In this document: positions 16,729 to 27,250 of the stretch, in pieces
Layout: every line of letters starts with the position of its first letter
Position numbering within the stretch: the first letter of the stretch is position 1
Origin: Peteryoungia wuzhouensis
Lineage (GTDB): Bacteria > Pseudomonadota > Alphaproteobacteria > Rhizobiales > Rhizobiaceae
Length of the DNA: 64,000 nucleotides
Assembly: GCF_003205195.1 (NCBI RefSeq)
Contig: NZ_QJRY01000001.1
Coordinates: forward strand, 1,054,001-1,118,000
Direction of reading: 5' to 3'
Translations under genes and position numbers: made by a program
Notes under the pieces: model-generated
What the model saw: only the letters and a program-made list of their open reading frames with translations
Databases searched by the model: none
Told to the model about the DNA's origin: nothing

Positions 16729-18051
16729 TCAGGCGCCGGAAACAGAGTTGCCGGCATCACCGACGGCGACAGGGGCGATCGCGGCTGCGGGTTCCGCCTC
16801 ATTGCTGGCCGTCGGCACCTTGACGCCGTTGGTCGCAGCCGGCTTGCTGCGGCGGGGCTTCGGCTCCGCCCTGGCGGCACGAGGCTTGGCCTCCGTTGCC
16901 ACCGGCGCCGGGGCCTTGGTCGCTGTGGAGACCTTCTCGGTCTCGTGCTCATCAACACGGCTTTCCGGCTCGCCCTTGGCGGAGCGGCGGCGGACGGCCG
17001 CGCGCTTGCGCGTGACGCGCACGCGCTTGATGCGGCGCGGGTCGGCGTCGAGAATGTGGAATTCGAAGCCTGGCAGCGCCTGGACGACTTCGCCACGGGC
17101 CGGAATGCGGCCAAGTGCGGAGAAGATCAGACCGCCCAGCGTATCGACGTCTTCCAGACGATCCTTGATGTCGAAATCGGGACCGATCGCTTCCGCGATC
17201 TCTTCGAGTTCGACGCGGGCATCGGCCACCAGAACATCGTCTGACACCCGGCTGAACATGACTTCCTCGTCGTCATGTTCATCATCGATATCACCGATGA
17301 CCATTTCGACGATGTCTTCATGGCTGACCAGCCCGTCGGTGCCGCCATATTCGTCGATGACGAGCGCCATCTGGGTGCGGGCGGCCTGCATGCGGCTCAT
17401 CAGGTCTGAGGCAAGCATGGAGGGTGGCACGAAGAGGATGGAGCGGATGATGCCGGCATCGGCAACGGTCTTGGACAAATCGATGCGAGAGAGATCGAAG
17501 TCGATCTTCGGCTTGGCAGCCTTCTCTGTCTTCTCAACCTTTTCGGCACCGTTTGCGGCGGCGCGGGCCGGCGCACGGCGGCGGCTGCGGGCCTGCTTGG
17601 TCACGTAGGAGAGAAGGTCGCGGATGTGGACCATGCCGCGCGGATCATCCAGCGTTTCGGCATAAACTGGCATGCGCGAACGACCGGAAACCTCGAAGAT
17701 GGTCATCAGCTCGCCGATCGTGACGCTCTGATCGACCGCCTCGATATCGACGCGCGGCACCATGATGTCTTCGACGCGGACTTCGCGGAAGCGGAGGATG
17801 TTGTGCAGCATCGCCCGCTCTTCGGGCGTGAAGGCTTCGCCAAGGCTGGCATCCGCCTTCAGCGCGTCAGTCAGATCCTCGCGCAGGCTCGTCGAGGACG
17901 ACGGCTTCAGGATACGGGCGAGGCGTGCCCAGAAAGAGGTTGAGTTTCGGTTCGAGCTTTCCGCTCGCGAAGGACTACTGCCCTCGTCGGACGACGGGCC
18001 TTCCGGTCCGTCACTGGCCTCGGGGGCCGTTCTTGTTACAAAGTCGCTCAT
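16729..18051 (-). CDS. CBS-domain protein, CorC/TlyC (hemolysin-like) family
   Basis: Cytosolic protein of 440 residues without membrane helices. Two CBS repeats follow VRVEDIMVPRVDIEAV (about residues 94-109). A CorC_HlyC domain follows, with signature segments ALVIDEYGGTDGLVSHEDIVE and LEDVDTLGGLIFSALG. Two parts are unusual: a basic insert of about 30 residues between the CBS repeats (RSRRRAPARAAANGAEK), and a 100-residue Ala/Pro/Lys-rich, probably disordered, C-terminal tail. It lies between ybeY and lnt, the usual ybeX position. CorC-type proteins have been tied to Mg/Co efflux and ribosome/ATP-related functions; the exact role here is not shown. Confidence 0.9.
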   Translation of the reverse strand: MSDFVTRTAPEASDGPEGPSSDEGSSPSRAESSNRNSTSFWARLARILKPSSSTSLREDLTDALKADASLGEAFTPEERAMLHNILRFREVRVEDIMVPRVDIEAVDQSVTIGELMTIFEVSGRSRMPVYAETLDDPRGMVHIRDLLSYVTKQARSRRRAPARAAANGAEKVEKTEKAAKPKIDFDLSRIDLSKTVADAGIIRSILFVPPSMLASDLMSRMQAARTQMALVIDEYGGTDGLVSHEDIVEMVIGDIDDEHDDEEVMFSRVSDDVLVADARVELEEIAEAIGPDFDIKDRLEDVDTLGGLIFSALGRIPARGEVVQALPGFEFHILDADPRRIKRVRVTRKRAAVRRRSAKGEPESRVDEHETEKVSTATKAPAPVATEAKPRAARAEPKPRRSKPAATNGVKVPTASNEAEPAAAIAPVAVGDAGNSVSGA

Positions 18052-18063
18052 TGGTCCAAACTA

Positions 18064-18570
18064 TCAGATGGGGTCCTGCCCCGCATAGGGGTCAGATAGG
18101 CCAAGTTCCGCCAGAATGCGAGTCTCCAGCGCTTCCATTTCCTCGGCGTCATCGTTTTCGATGTGGTCATAGCCGAAAAGATGGAGAAATCCGTGCACCA
18201 TCAGGTGTGTCAGATGATCGTCGAAACTCTTGTCGAGTTCGACGGCTTCCCGCTCCACCGTCTCCCTCGCGATGACGATATCGCCGAGCATAGGGCCAGG
18301 CATCTTGCCGGGCGTGAGCGGAAAGGCGGGGAAAGACAGGACGTTGGTCGGCTTGTCCTTGCCGCGCCATTCCGAATTGATTTCGCGGATGGTTTCATCG
18401 TCGGCGAAGACGAGGGAGAGTTCAGTCGGCTGGGCCGGGAAGAGCTGACCTTCTTGTGTCTGCAAAAAGGTCTCTGCCGCGCCGAGCACGCGGGAGGCCA
18501 ATGCCTCCAACGCGTCCTCGTCTGCCCAACCGTCTGCCTCGACGGCGATCTGTATGTCCAAGTGCGTCAT
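18064..18570 (-). CDS. ybeY: endoribonuclease YbeY / rRNA maturation factor
   Basis: Zinc-dependent RNase involved in 16S rRNA 3' processing and late ribosome quality control. It is 168 residues. The zinc-site signature [11 protein letters not shown] is complete, with supporting segments [16 protein letters not shown] and KPTNVLSFP. The start at 18570 ([15 protein letters not shown]) lies 19 bases beyond the phoH stop codon; the longer frame overlaps phoH and is rejected. In rhizobia, loss of the ybeY orthologue alters small-RNA control, which is family knowledge. Confidence 0.96.
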   Translation of the reverse strand: MTHLDIQIAVEADGWADEDALEALASRVLGAAETFLQTQEGQLFPAQPTELSLVFADDETIREINSEWRGKDKPTNVLSFPAFPLTPGKMPGPMLGDIVIARETVEREAVELDKSFDDHLTHLMVHGFLHLFGYDHIENDDAEEMEALETRILAELGLSDPYAGQDPI

Positions 18571-18589
18571 GTCGGGTCTGAACGGGCCG

Positions 18590-19645
18590 TCAGTGATCGG
18601 CCTGCTCGCTTTCATCCTGTACCTTGTACTTGGCGTCATAGGCCTGAACGATGCGGCCGACCAGCGGGTGACGGACGACATCGGTGTCCTTGAAGCGGAC
18701 GACCGACACGCCTTCGACGCCTTTGAGCACCTGCAGGGCCTCGACGAGGCCGGAGGTCACGCCACGTGGCAGGTCGACCTGGCTCGGGTCGCCGGTGATG
18801 ATCATGCGGCCGTTCTCGCCAAGGCGGGTCAGGAACATCTTCATCTGCATCGACGTGGTGTTCTGCGCCTCATCGAGAATGATCGCGGCATTGGCGAGCG
18901 TGCGGCCGCGCATGAAGGCGAGCGGCGCGATCTCGATGACGCCGGCGGTGATCGCGCGTTCGACCTTGTCGCCCGGGATCATGTCGTAGAGCGCATCATA
19001 AAGCGGGCGCAGATAGGGATCGACCTTGTCCTTCATGTCGCCAGGCAGGAAGCCGAGGCGCTCGCCCGCTTCGACAGCGGGGCGCGACAGGATGATCTTG
19101 TCGACGACGCCGCGCTCGAGCAGCTGGGCTGCATGGGCAACCGCGAGATAGGTCTTCCCGGTGCCGGCGGGGCCGACGCCGAAGACGAGCTCGGCACGCT
19201 CCAGCGCCCGCATATAGGCGTCCTGGGTCGGCGTGCGGGCGGCAATGGTCTTCTTGCGGGTAGAGATCTGCGCCATCGACAGCCGGGCCTTGCGCTCCAG
19301 CGTCGGCAGGGTCAGCTGATCATCGGCTGCGACCGCCATGCGGATCGCACCTTCGACATCGGAGGCTTCGACCGAACCGCCGCTCTGCAGGCGGGCATAG
19401 AGGAAATCGAGCGCGCGGCGGGCCTGGTTGGTCGCCAGAAGTTCGCCGGTGATGGCCACGGAATTGCCGCGGGCATGAGCCTCGATATGCAGACGCTGTT
19501 CGAGCAGCTTCAGATGCTGGTCGAACTGACCGAAGAGCTCGCTGGCCAGCCTGTTGTTCTCGAACGTCAAGATGAAGTGATTGGCGTCGGTCGCAGCGGT
19601 TTTGATGTTGCGCGAAGGTGAGGAAATCACTTCTGTGGCGTTCAA
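18590..19645 (-). CDS. phoH: PhoH family ATPase
   Basis: Cytosolic P-loop ATPase of the PhoH/YbeZ type, 351 residues. It has Walker A GPAGTGKT near residue 157 and Walker B IILDEAQN about 80 residues later. The C-terminal [16 protein letters not shown] segment is also family-specific. It heads a phoH-ybeY-corC-lnt cluster on the minus strand. A KH-like RNA-binding N-terminus and pairing with YbeY suggest RNA-related work, but the biochemical role is not established. Length and start ([11 protein letters not shown]) are normal. Confidence 0.95.
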   Translation of the reverse strand: MNATEVISSPSRNIKTAATDANHFILTFENNRLASELFGQFDQHLKLLEQRLHIEAHARGNSVAITGELLATNQARRALDFLYARLQSGGSVEASDVEGAIRMAVAADDQLTLPTLERKARLSMAQISTRKKTIAARTPTQDAYMRALERAELVFGVGPAGTGKTYLAVAHAAQLLERGVVDKIILSRPAVEAGERLGFLPGDMKDKVDPYLRPLYDALYDMIPGDKVERAITAGVIEIAPLAFMRGRTLANAAIILDEAQNTTSMQMKMFLTRLGENGRMIITGDPSQVDLPRGVTSGLVEALQVLKGVEGVSVVRFKDTDVVRHPLVGRIVQAYDAKYKVQDESEQADH

Positions 19646-19684
19646 GCGATCAGGCTCCTGTTGGATCAGGTTCAGGCCCTCACT

Positions 19685-21079
<1,395 letters not shown>

Positions 21080-21150
21080 GCCGGCTATTTAGTGGTTTTC
21101 GGCGCGCGGTTAAACCTAAAAAATCGCAATGGACTACAAACCCAATAGCC

Positions 21151-21648
21151 TCAGATCTCAGATTGCGGTCGAAGCTTTCCGCGTTGGCGGGCGGCGGCGC
21201 GCCACATCCTCTTTCTGGCATCGGGCGTCTCAAGATGGCGATACTTGCCTCCTGAAAACTTTGGCCAGTCGAGGGCCATTCCAGCACGCACAAGTTCGGC
21301 GGCAAGATCCCGACCGTCCGGTAGGAAGCATTCTGCTACCACTCGATCATATGAGAGGTCAGGGCGCAGTCTGGCGGTAATAGTTTGCCCCTTGCACATC
21401 TGCACCAAAGCCCACTTCGACTTTTTGCCCCAGGGATGATCCAATTCTGGCGCGTCTATTCCGGCAATGCGGATATGCGTACCTTCTATGACAATTGTGT
21501 CCCCATCGACGACCCAGCATTGACCTCTGAGAATGCGGTCATCCGTTGGCTCGGGCGGCAGGTGGACCACGACGACAGGCGGTCGGGTTAAGCTTCTGGA
21601 CCGTCGCCTATGCCGTCCCATCAATAGCCTGAACAGCATTCGAAGCAT
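21151..21648 (-). CDS. thermonuclease (staphylococcal-nuclease-like) family protein
   Basis: SNase-fold nuclease of 165 residues. The N-terminus (MLRMLFRLLMGRHRRRSR) is a short hydrophobic/basic stretch rather than a clear signal peptide. The core shows VVDGDTIVIEG, IRIAGIDAPELDHPWG and SYDRVVAEC. These give the Ca-binding Asp residues and the Arg-Glu-Arg catalytic trio expected from the S. aureus enzyme. So it looks active. The start at 21648 has AAGG and GGAGG upstream. Flanking sequence is AT-richer than the surrounding genes. It separates two otherwise conserved neighbours, miaB and the acyltransferase, so acquisition by insertion is possible. Confidence 0.85.
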   Translation of the reverse strand: MLRMLFRLLMGRHRRRSRSLTRPPVVVVHLPPEPTDDRILRGQCWVVDGDTIVIEGTHIRIAGIDAPELDHPWGKKSKWALVQMCKGQTITARLRPDLSYDRVVAECFLPDGRDLAAELVRAGMALDWPKFSGGKYRHLETPDARKRMWRAAARQRGKLRPQSEI

Positions 21649-21731
21649 TCGGCCTTCCCCTCCCCTGCAACTTTTGCGGCCAGTAAAATGACCTAACTAA
21701 GTTCAGAGTACAACTACCGGAATACCGCAGC

Positions 21732-22559
21732 TTAGCTTTTGTGGCGGCCGCGCAGATGGGCGAGCAGCATGTCGCGCAGGCGGCTCTCGACATGTGTGGC
21801 GAGGGTCTTGCGGTTGTCGCCCTGGCGGAAGTCGACCGTGTCGCCAAAGGTGACATCGACATCCAGCGCGCCGGCACGCAAGACACCCATCAGATGGGAC
21901 ACCATGCCGACATCGCCGGGCCAGCCGGCGATCGGGCGATGGTAGCGGCCCATGGGCATGCCCTGGATGCGGGTATAGGCGATGGCGACCGGCTGGACGT
22001 GGACGACGGCGTTTTCCTGATCCTTCGGTAGGGCCGCGGCGGCGGCGCCAAAAAGGGAAGATTTGACCGAGAGGACTCGGTTGCCGTCGGAGGTGGTGCC
22101 TTCGGGGAAGAGGACGACGATTTCGCCATCGGCCATGCGGCCGGCGATTTCATTGACCTGATCGCCGGTGCGACGCTTTTCCTCGCGCACGACGAAGATC
22201 GTCTTCTGCAGGCGGGCAAGCGTGCCGAAAATCGGCCAGGACGCGACTTCGGTCTTGGCGATGAAGACGACATCGGCGAGCGAGCCGAGGACGAGAATGT
22301 CCTTCCAGGAGGCATGATTGGCGGCGATCATCAGGGGGCGGCGCGGATCGAGGCTGCCATGGATGTGGACCCGGATGCCGAGGCAATAGAGGGCGACCTT
22401 GTGCCAGGTACGCGGCAGGCGGCGGCGCAGGCGCCAGTCGAAGCGCAGGGCGAGCAGTTGCAGGGGGATGAGGACAGCGGAGAAAAGGCCGAGGACGACG
22501 GCCATGATGCCGATCCGCAGGCCGTTGACCAGGCCGAACCTGCCCGCCTCGGGTTGCAT
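21732..22559 (-). CDS. olsA: 1-acyl-glycerol-3-phosphate / lyso-ornithine lipid acyltransferase (OlsA-like)
   Basis: PlsC-family O-acyltransferase of 275 residues. The N-terminus has a hydrophobic anchor (about 14-36). The catalytic motif NHASWKD (NHx4D) is near residue 91 and the glycerol/acceptor motif FPEGTTSDG near residue 161. In S. meliloti the orthologue at this position, upstream of a Fur-type gene, is OlsA. That enzyme adds the second fatty acid to lyso-ornithine lipid; I recall this gene order but cannot verify it here. An alternative is general lysophosphatidate acyltransferase activity. OlsB, the first enzyme, is encoded at 38.7 kb. Confidence 0.82.
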   Translation of the reverse strand: MQPEAGRFGLVNGLRIGIMAVVLGLFSAVLIPLQLLALRFDWRLRRRLPRTWHKVALYCLGIRVHIHGSLDPRRPLMIAANHASWKDILVLGSLADVVFIAKTEVASWPIFGTLARLQKTIFVVREEKRRTGDQVNEIAGRMADGEIVVLFPEGTTSDGNRVLSVKSSLFGAAAAALPKDQENAVVHVQPVAIAYTRIQGMPMGRYHRPIAGWPGDVGMVSHLMGVLRAGALDVDVTFGDTVDFRQGDNRKTLATHVESRLRDMLLAHLRGRHKS

Positions 22560-22562
22560 GGG

Positions 22563-22991
22563 TTACTTCTCGTCCTTCGAGAGCGGAATGCCGTAAAGTT
22601 CCAGCCGATGGCCGACGAGGCGGAAGCCGTGTTCGCGGGCGATGCGCTCCTGCAGCGCCTCGATTTCCGGCGAGTGGAACTCGACGACGGTGCCGGTCTT
22701 CAGGTCGATCAGGTGGTCGTGGTGCTCTTCCGGAACCGTCTCGTAGCGGGAACGGCCGTCGCGGAAATCGTGACGCTCGATGATGCCGGCGTCTTCGAAG
22801 AGTTTCACCGTGCGGTAGACGGTGGAGATCGAAATCTTGGCGTCGATCTTGGACGAGCGGCGATAAAGCTCCTCGACGTCGGGATGATCGTCGGACTCTT
22901 CCAGGATGCGGGCGATGACACGACGCTGCTCGGTCATGCGCATGCCGCGTTCGGCACAGAGCGCTTCCAGCGATTTCAGGGCGTCGTTCAT
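22563..22991 (-). CDS. mur: Fur-family metalloregulator (Fur/Mur)
   Basis: Transcriptional repressor of 142 residues. The winged-helix N-terminus contains RMTEQRRVIARILEES and ISISTVYRTVKLFEDAG. The dimerisation/metal domain carries EEHHDHLIDLKTG, the standard His-rich metal site, followed by FHSPEIEALQERIAREHGF. It lacks the C-terminal CxxC pair. In rhizobia the gene in this position is Mur, which responds to manganese rather than iron (from memory). The start at 22991 is taken over an upstream in-frame ATG because Fur proteins begin shortly before the HTH. It ends 4 bases before the acyltransferase start, so an operon is likely. Confidence 0.9.
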   Translation of the reverse strand: MNDALKSLEALCAERGMRMTEQRRVIARILEESDDHPDVEELYRRSSKIDAKISISTVYRTVKLFEDAGIIERHDFRDGRSRYETVPEEHHDHLIDLKTGTVVEFHSPEIEALQERIAREHGFRLVGHRLELYGIPLSKDEK

Positions 22992-23035
22992 GAATTCAGC
23001 ATATCCGCAGATGATCGGTTGGTGCAATCGCCGGG

Positions 23036-23533
23036 TTAGCGAAGATCGCGGCGCATGACAAGCGCGGAGGTCCGGCGGCCGTTTTCGTCGGTGTAATAGG
23101 CCGGGCGTTCGCCGGCCTTTTCGAAACCGAGCTTGCGGTAGAGGCCAAGTGCCGGCGCGTTGCCGTCGTCGACCTCCAGGAAGATCGCCTCGCCGCCCCT
23201 GTTTTTCGCCTGGCGCATCGCCGCCTGCATCAGGCGCCAGCCAAGACCGAAACGGCCAACCTTGTCGCTGACGGCAAAGGTCAGGATCTCGGCTTCACCA
23301 GCCACTTCGCGGGCGAGCACGAAGCCGCTCAAAGGCGCCTTGAAGATCAGCGTGTTGGTCTGCCAGGCGGCAAAACCGAAAGTGTTGGGCTGGAGAAGCA
23401 GACTGAGGAATTCGCCATCCCCCCAGGCCCGTGGAAAACGCTGGGCATGCAGTTCGGCGACGGCCCGGCAGTGATCCGGGACCATCTCCACGATTTCGAA
23501 TTCGGGCTGGCGGTAGAAAAGGCTGTCGCGCAT
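23036..23533 (-). CDS. rimI: ribosomal-protein-alanine N-acetyltransferase
   Basis: GNAT acetyltransferase of 165 residues that in the RimI family acetylates the N-terminal alanine of ribosomal protein S18. The acyl-CoA site motif GRFGLGWRLMQAAM and the segment GGEAIFLEVDDGNAPALGLYRKLGFEKAG are diagnostic. The start at 23533 is one base after the tsaB stop codon, a tight tsaB-rimI coupling common in bacteria. The longer frame overlaps tsaB and is rejected. Confidence 0.93.
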   Translation of the reverse strand: MRDSLFYRQPEFEIVEMVPDHCRAVAELHAQRFPRAWGDGEFLSLLLQPNTFGFAAWQTNTLIFKAPLSGFVLAREVAGEAEILTFAVSDKVGRFGLGWRLMQAAMRQAKNRGGEAIFLEVDDGNAPALGLYRKLGFEKAGERPAYYTDENGRRTSALVMRRDLR

Positions 23534-23534
23534 G

Positions 23535-24182
23535 TCAGGCTCTCGATACGGCAAAACCCGTCTGCGGTTTTGCATCGGGTCCCCGCAGATAGAGCGGCTT
23601 GGCCTTGCCCTGAGCTTTCGTCGTCGCTGAAATGCGGGCGACGATGTCGATCGGGTAGTGATCGGCTTCTGTCTGGGCTTCCGGATCGGCAATCAGGGCG
23701 GACGCCGAACCGGTGACCTTGGTTCCGGCAACAGCTGCGCGGGAGAGGAAATCCTCCAGAGCGACCAAAGCGGGTTCGTCCAGGGCCGCGCCGTTCTGGA
23801 AGGTCTGGATATAGACTTCTTCACGATGAGCGTTGATGGCGGCGAGCACGGGCGCATCCGTCGCCGGCACGGTGCGGGCGAGGACTTCGAGCGTGCAGAC
23901 ACCGACGCACTCGATGCCGAGCGCCAGCGCCAGGCCACGGGCGGCAGCGACGCCGACGCGGATCCCGGTAAACGAGCCGGGACCAACGGTGACGCCGATC
24001 TTCTCGACGTCAGTGAGGCTGAGGCCGGATGTCGTCACGGCCTCCTCGATCATCGCCATCAGCCGTTCGGCATGGCCGCGACCGATGGTTTCGCTGACGC
24101 GTGCAAGCACTGTGTCGGTGGATGAATCATAAACGGCGGCTGCGCAATCCACACCCGCCGTATCGATCGCAAGAACGATCAT
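23535..24182 (-). CDS. tsaB: tRNA threonylcarbamoyladenosine biosynthesis protein TsaB
   Basis: Partner of TsaD/TsaE in making t6A at position 37 of ANN-decoding tRNAs. It is 215 residues. It has the ASKHA-type fold start MIVLAIDTAGVDCAAAVYD, the family segment GVTVGPGSFTGIRVGVAAARGLALAL and the mid-protein INAHREEVYIQTF. The start at 24182 is chosen from the family N-terminus. It is 21 bases downstream of the Nfu gene and joined to rimI. Confidence 0.94.
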   Translation of the reverse strand: MIVLAIDTAGVDCAAAVYDSSTDTVLARVSETIGRGHAERLMAMIEEAVTTSGLSLTDVEKIGVTVGPGSFTGIRVGVAAARGLALALGIECVGVCTLEVLARTVPATDAPVLAAINAHREEVYIQTFQNGAALDEPALVALEDFLSRAAVAGTKVTGSASALIADPEAQTEADHYPIDIVARISATTKAQGKAKPLYLRGPDAKPQTGFAVSRA

Positions 24183-24203
24183 CGTATCCCCAGACCGGTC
24201 CAA

Positions 24204-24767
24204 TCAGACCGCTTCGACTTCCTGAACTTCCGGCACGAAGTGGCGCAGCAGGTTCTGCACGCCATGCTTCAGAGTGGCGGTCGAAGACGGGCAACCGGCG
24301 CAGGAGCCCTTCATGTTGAGGAAGACCTTGCCGTCCTTGAAGCCGCGGAAGGTGATGTCGCCGCCATCCTGGGCGACGGCCGGGCGGACGCGGGTTTCGA
24401 GCAGTTCCTTGATGGTGGCAACGATCGTCTCGTCGCCAGCCTCGAAGAATTCTTCGTCGCTATCGACCTGCGCGGATGTCGAGGCCGTGCCCATGACCGG
24501 GGCGCCGCTCATGAAATGCTCCATGATCGTGCCGAGGATGGCGGGCTTCAGGTGCTGCCATTCCGGGCCATCCTTGGAGACGGTGACGAAATCATAACCG
24601 AAGAAGACGCCGGTGACGCCTGGGATGGCGAAGATACGGGTGGCGAGCGGCGAGGCTGCCGCCGTCTCAGCATCACGGAATTCCGCCGTGCCCGTCTGCA
24701 TCACCACCTTGCCGGGCAGGAACTTCAGTGTGGCGGGGTTCGGCGTGGCTTCGGTCTGGATGAACAT
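24204..24767 (-). CDS. NifU/Nfu-type Fe-S cluster scaffold protein
   Basis: Fe-S carrier of 187 residues. Residues about 1-88 are an Nfu N-terminal domain (MFIQTEATPNPATLKFLPG, GVFFGYDFVTVSKD). Residues about 110-185 form the NifU C-terminal domain with the cluster-binding CAGC motif in GSCAGCPSSTATLKHG. Domain order equals the mitochondrial-type Nfu1 of alphaproteobacteria. It probably hands clusters to enzymes such as MiaB and lipoyl synthase; the targets are inferred. It precedes tsaB-rimI on the minus strand. Confidence 0.93.
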   Translation of the reverse strand: MFIQTEATPNPATLKFLPGKVVMQTGTAEFRDAETAAASPLATRIFAIPGVTGVFFGYDFVTVSKDGPEWQHLKPAILGTIMEHFMSGAPVMGTASTSAQVDSDEEFFEAGDETIVATIKELLETRVRPAVAQDGGDITFRGFKDGKVFLNMKGSCAGCPSSTATLKHGVQNLLRHFVPEVQEVEAV

Positions 24768-24872
24768 GGCGGTCTCCGCGCGGTGCTCTCACCGCTCAAA
24801 TTTAGAATTCTTCAAAAGTTAAGGCTTCCGGCCCGGCAGTTCAAGACATGATCGACCGGGAGGGGCAAAAGA

Positions 24873-25364
24873 CTAGCAAAGTGCGTCGATTTCCTCGTCG
24901 GTCAGCGAGTCCGGCAGGACCGTGACGGGGATCGGGAAGGCCGCACCCCGGCCGGCGATCATCGAGACGAGCGGACCGGGACCATCCTTGGTGGAGCCTG
25001 CGGCCAGAACGAGGATCGCGATGTCGCGGTCTTCTTCGATCAGGCTGTTGATCTCCGGATAGGCGCTGCCCTCGCGGATGACGAGTTCCGGCTCGATGCC
25101 GATCGATTCGCGCACCGTCTGGGCGGCCTTGGCCATCACGGCCTCGGCTTCCTCGCGCGCCTCTGCGCGCATGATCTCCTCGACGCCCAGCCATTGCTGA
25201 AAGTCACCGTCCGGGATCACGTAGATCAGCACGAGCCCGCCATTGGAATTCTTGGCGCGACGGCCTGCGTAATGGACGGCGCGGGAGCATTCCGGGGTAT
25301 TGTCAATGACCGCCATGAACTTGCGGCGGTGACCTTCAAGACGTGACAGACGCGTTGAAACCAT
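24873..25364 (-). CDS. universal stress protein family
   Basis: Cytoplasmic Usp-fold protein of 163 residues. It opens MVSTRLSRLEGHRRKFMAVIDNTPECSRAVHYAG and has the strand GGLVLIYVIPDGDF. The C-terminal LVLAAGSTKDGPGPLVS is a variant of the ATP-binding G-2X-G-9X-G(S/T) loop; here the spacing is shorter than in ATP-binding members, so nucleotide binding is doubtful. A function in stress endurance is family knowledge only. It stands between trpS and the Nfu gene. Confidence 0.87.
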   Translation of the reverse strand: MVSTRLSRLEGHRRKFMAVIDNTPECSRAVHYAGRRAKNSNGGLVLIYVIPDGDFQQWLGVEEIMRAEAREEAEAVMAKAAQTVRESIGIEPELVIREGSAYPEINSLIEEDRDIAILVLAAGSTKDGPGPLVSMIAGRGAAFPIPVTVLPDSLTDEEIDALC

Positions 25365-25397
25365 GGAAAACCCCGCCGGCTGAAGGTGTGTCGATGT

Positions 25398-25428
25398 CGA
25401 TCGCGGGCTTGGAGCAAACCCGCGATCG
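25398..25428 (-). terminator. hairpin downstream of trpS
   Basis: A perfect 10-bp inverted repeat CGATCGCGGG/CCCGCGATCG with an 11-base loop lies 9 bases past the trpS stop codon. There is no U-tract on the minus strand, so it may act as an mRNA end-stabilising hairpin rather than a strict intrinsic terminator. Confidence 0.5.
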
Positions 25429-25436
25429 AGGGGAGC

Positions 25437-26501
25437 TTATCGCACGAATCCGATGATGTCGCGGACTTCGTTCATGGTCTTTTCAGCGCGGGCCCGGGCG
25501 CGGGCACCGCCATCGCGCAGGACCGCATCGATATGACCCGGATCTTCCATCAGGCGGCGCATTTCGGCGTTGATCGGCGCCAGCACCTCGACAGCGAGAT
25601 CGATCAGAGCCGGCTTGAAGACCGAGAACTGCTGGCCGCCGAACTCTGTCAGAACGTCCGCCTTCGACTTGTCGGCCAGAGCCGCGAAGATGCCGACGAG
25701 GTTGTCGGCTTCGGGGCGACCTTTCAGGCCTTCCGTCTCGCTCGGCAGGGCATCCGGATCGGTCTTCGCCTTGCGGATCTTCTTGGAGATCGCATCCTGG
25801 TCGTCCATCAGGTTGATGCGCGAGAGATCCGACGGGTCCGACTTCGACATCTTCTTCGAGCCGTCCTTCAGGCTCATGACGCGCGGCGCCGGACCATCGA
25901 TCAGCGGCTCGACCATGGGGAAGTAAGCATGCACCGGCTCTTCACCGACCTTGATGTCGATGCCGAGACCCGTCGGCACGATCTTGTCGTGGAAGTCGAG
26001 GTTGAACTTCATGGCGATGTCGCGGGCGAGTTCCAGATGCTGCTTCTGGTCGTCGCCAACAGGCACATGGGTTGCGCGGTAGACGAGGATGTCGGCGGCC
26101 ATCAGGCTCGGATAGGCGTAAAGACCGAGCGAGGCCTGCTCGCGGTCCTTGCCGGCCTTGTCCTTGAACTGGGTCATCCGGTTCATCCAGCCGATGCGGG
26201 CGACGCAGTTGAAGATCCAGGCGAGTTCCGCATGCTGCGGCACCTGGGACTGGTTGAAGACGATGTGCTTTTCCGGATCGATGCCGGCGGCGAGGAAGGC
26301 GGCGGTGATCGAGCGGATCTGGGTCGGCATGTCCTCGTGGACCAACTGGGCGGTCAGCGCGTGCATATCGACGACGCAATAGATGCAGTCGTTGTTTTCC
26401 TGCAGCGCGACGAACTTTCTGATGGCGCCGAGATAGTTGCCGAGATGGAGGTTGCCGGTGGGCTGAACGCCGGAGAAAACCAGCGGCTTGAACTCAGTCA
26501 T
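25437..26501 (-). CDS. trpS: tryptophanyl-tRNA synthetase
   Basis: Class I aminoacyl-tRNA synthetase, 354 residues. The HIGH-type motif is [14 protein letters not shown] near residue 14 and the KMSKS loop is [10 protein letters not shown] near residue 215. The tryptophan pocket segment [16 protein letters not shown] is present. The start [16 protein letters not shown] at 26501 is preferred to one 4 codons upstream. In many rhizobia trpS follows murJ directly; here murJ and trpS are separated by a VOC gene and a plus-strand peptidase gene. Confidence 0.97.
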   Translation of the reverse strand: MTEFKPLVFSGVQPTGNLHLGNYLGAIRKFVALQENNDCIYCVVDMHALTAQLVHEDMPTQIRSITAAFLAAGIDPEKHIVFNQSQVPQHAELAWIFNCVARIGWMNRMTQFKDKAGKDREQASLGLYAYPSLMAADILVYRATHVPVGDDQKQHLELARDIAMKFNLDFHDKIVPTGLGIDIKVGEEPVHAYFPMVEPLIDGPAPRVMSLKDGSKKMSKSDPSDLSRINLMDDQDAISKKIRKAKTDPDALPSETEGLKGRPEADNLVGIFAALADKSKADVLTEFGGQQFSVFKPALIDLAVEVLAPINAEMRRLMEDPGHIDAVLRDGGARARARAEKTMNEVRDIIGFVR

Positions 26502-26589
26502 TGTAATCCTCAACAGGCTGGTGGAGGGCCCGATCTACTGATCGTGTCGGTCACGGCTTATGCACGGCGGGCGGGATGCAATCAAGCGC

Positions 26590-27000
26590 TCACTTTTGAG
26601 GTGAGGGCCGTGCCCGCTCGATCAGATCCCAAAGGTTTCCGTAGAGATCGGCAAAGACGGCGACCGTGCCATAGGGCTCGTGGCGCGGCTCCTCCTGGAA
26701 GACGACACCAGCTTTCAGGAAACGCCCGTGGTCGCGGGCGAAATCATCGGTTTCGAGGAAGAAGCCGACGCGGCCGCCGGTCTGGTTGCCAATGGCCGCG
26801 CGCTGGGTCTCGTCCGAGGCCTCAGCCAGCAGCAGCGATGCACCTGCGCCACCCCTCGGGCGGACCACCAGCCAGCGCTTGCCCTCGGGCTGGACCGTGT
26901 CTTCCACGCAGGTGAAGCCGAGGTCATCGCAATAGAAGGCCTTGGCGCGATCGTAGCTGTCGACGACCAGACTGACGAGGAAGAGGCTGTTTCTGCTCAT
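26590..27000 (-). CDS. VOC (glyoxalase/bleomycin-resistance) family protein
   Basis: Small metalloenzyme-fold protein of 136 residues. It starts MSRNSLFLVSLVVDSYDRAKAFY, followed by LGFTCVEDTV and the two beta-alpha-beta-beta-beta modules typical of the vicinal oxygen chelate fold. The end is AVFADLYGNLWDLIE, where the metal-binding Glu would sit. The substrate is unknown; antibiotic resistance should not be assumed. It lies between trpS and the M15 peptidase gene and breaks the usual trpS-murJ neighbourhood. Confidence 0.83.
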   Translation of the reverse strand: MSRNSLFLVSLVVDSYDRAKAFYCDDLGFTCVEDTVQPEGKRWLVVRPRGGAGASLLLAEASDETQRAAIGNQTGGRVGFFLETDDFARDHGRFLKAGVVFQEEPRHEPYGTVAVFADLYGNLWDLIERARPSPQK

Positions 27001-27201
27001 GAATAAGGTCTTTCTGTTCGGGCTGTGACACAACGCCCGCTGATGTCACGATCGCGGTGATTTCCTCCCCAAATCGAGGGGGTTAGGAGGCGGTTTCGTG
27101 TGTAACCGCATCGTGATTCGGCGCCCCGGACAAGCCCCGCCCTGAAGAATTGAGCAAAGCGCACCAAATTCGCCACATTCTCCGGAATAAAAAACCCCAG
27201 C

Positions 27202-27219
27202 AAGCGATCTTGATCGCTT
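27202..27219. promoter_or_regulatory. 18-bp palindrome upstream of the M15 peptidase gene
   Basis: AAGCGATC and GATCGCTT form a perfect 8-bp inverted repeat with a TT centre, 31 bases before the ATG at 27251. It could be an operator or a short hairpin in the leader. No regulator family was recognised for it. Confidence 0.35.
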
Positions 27220-27250
27220 AAGGCAACAAATTCATTCCAGAAGGTCACTC

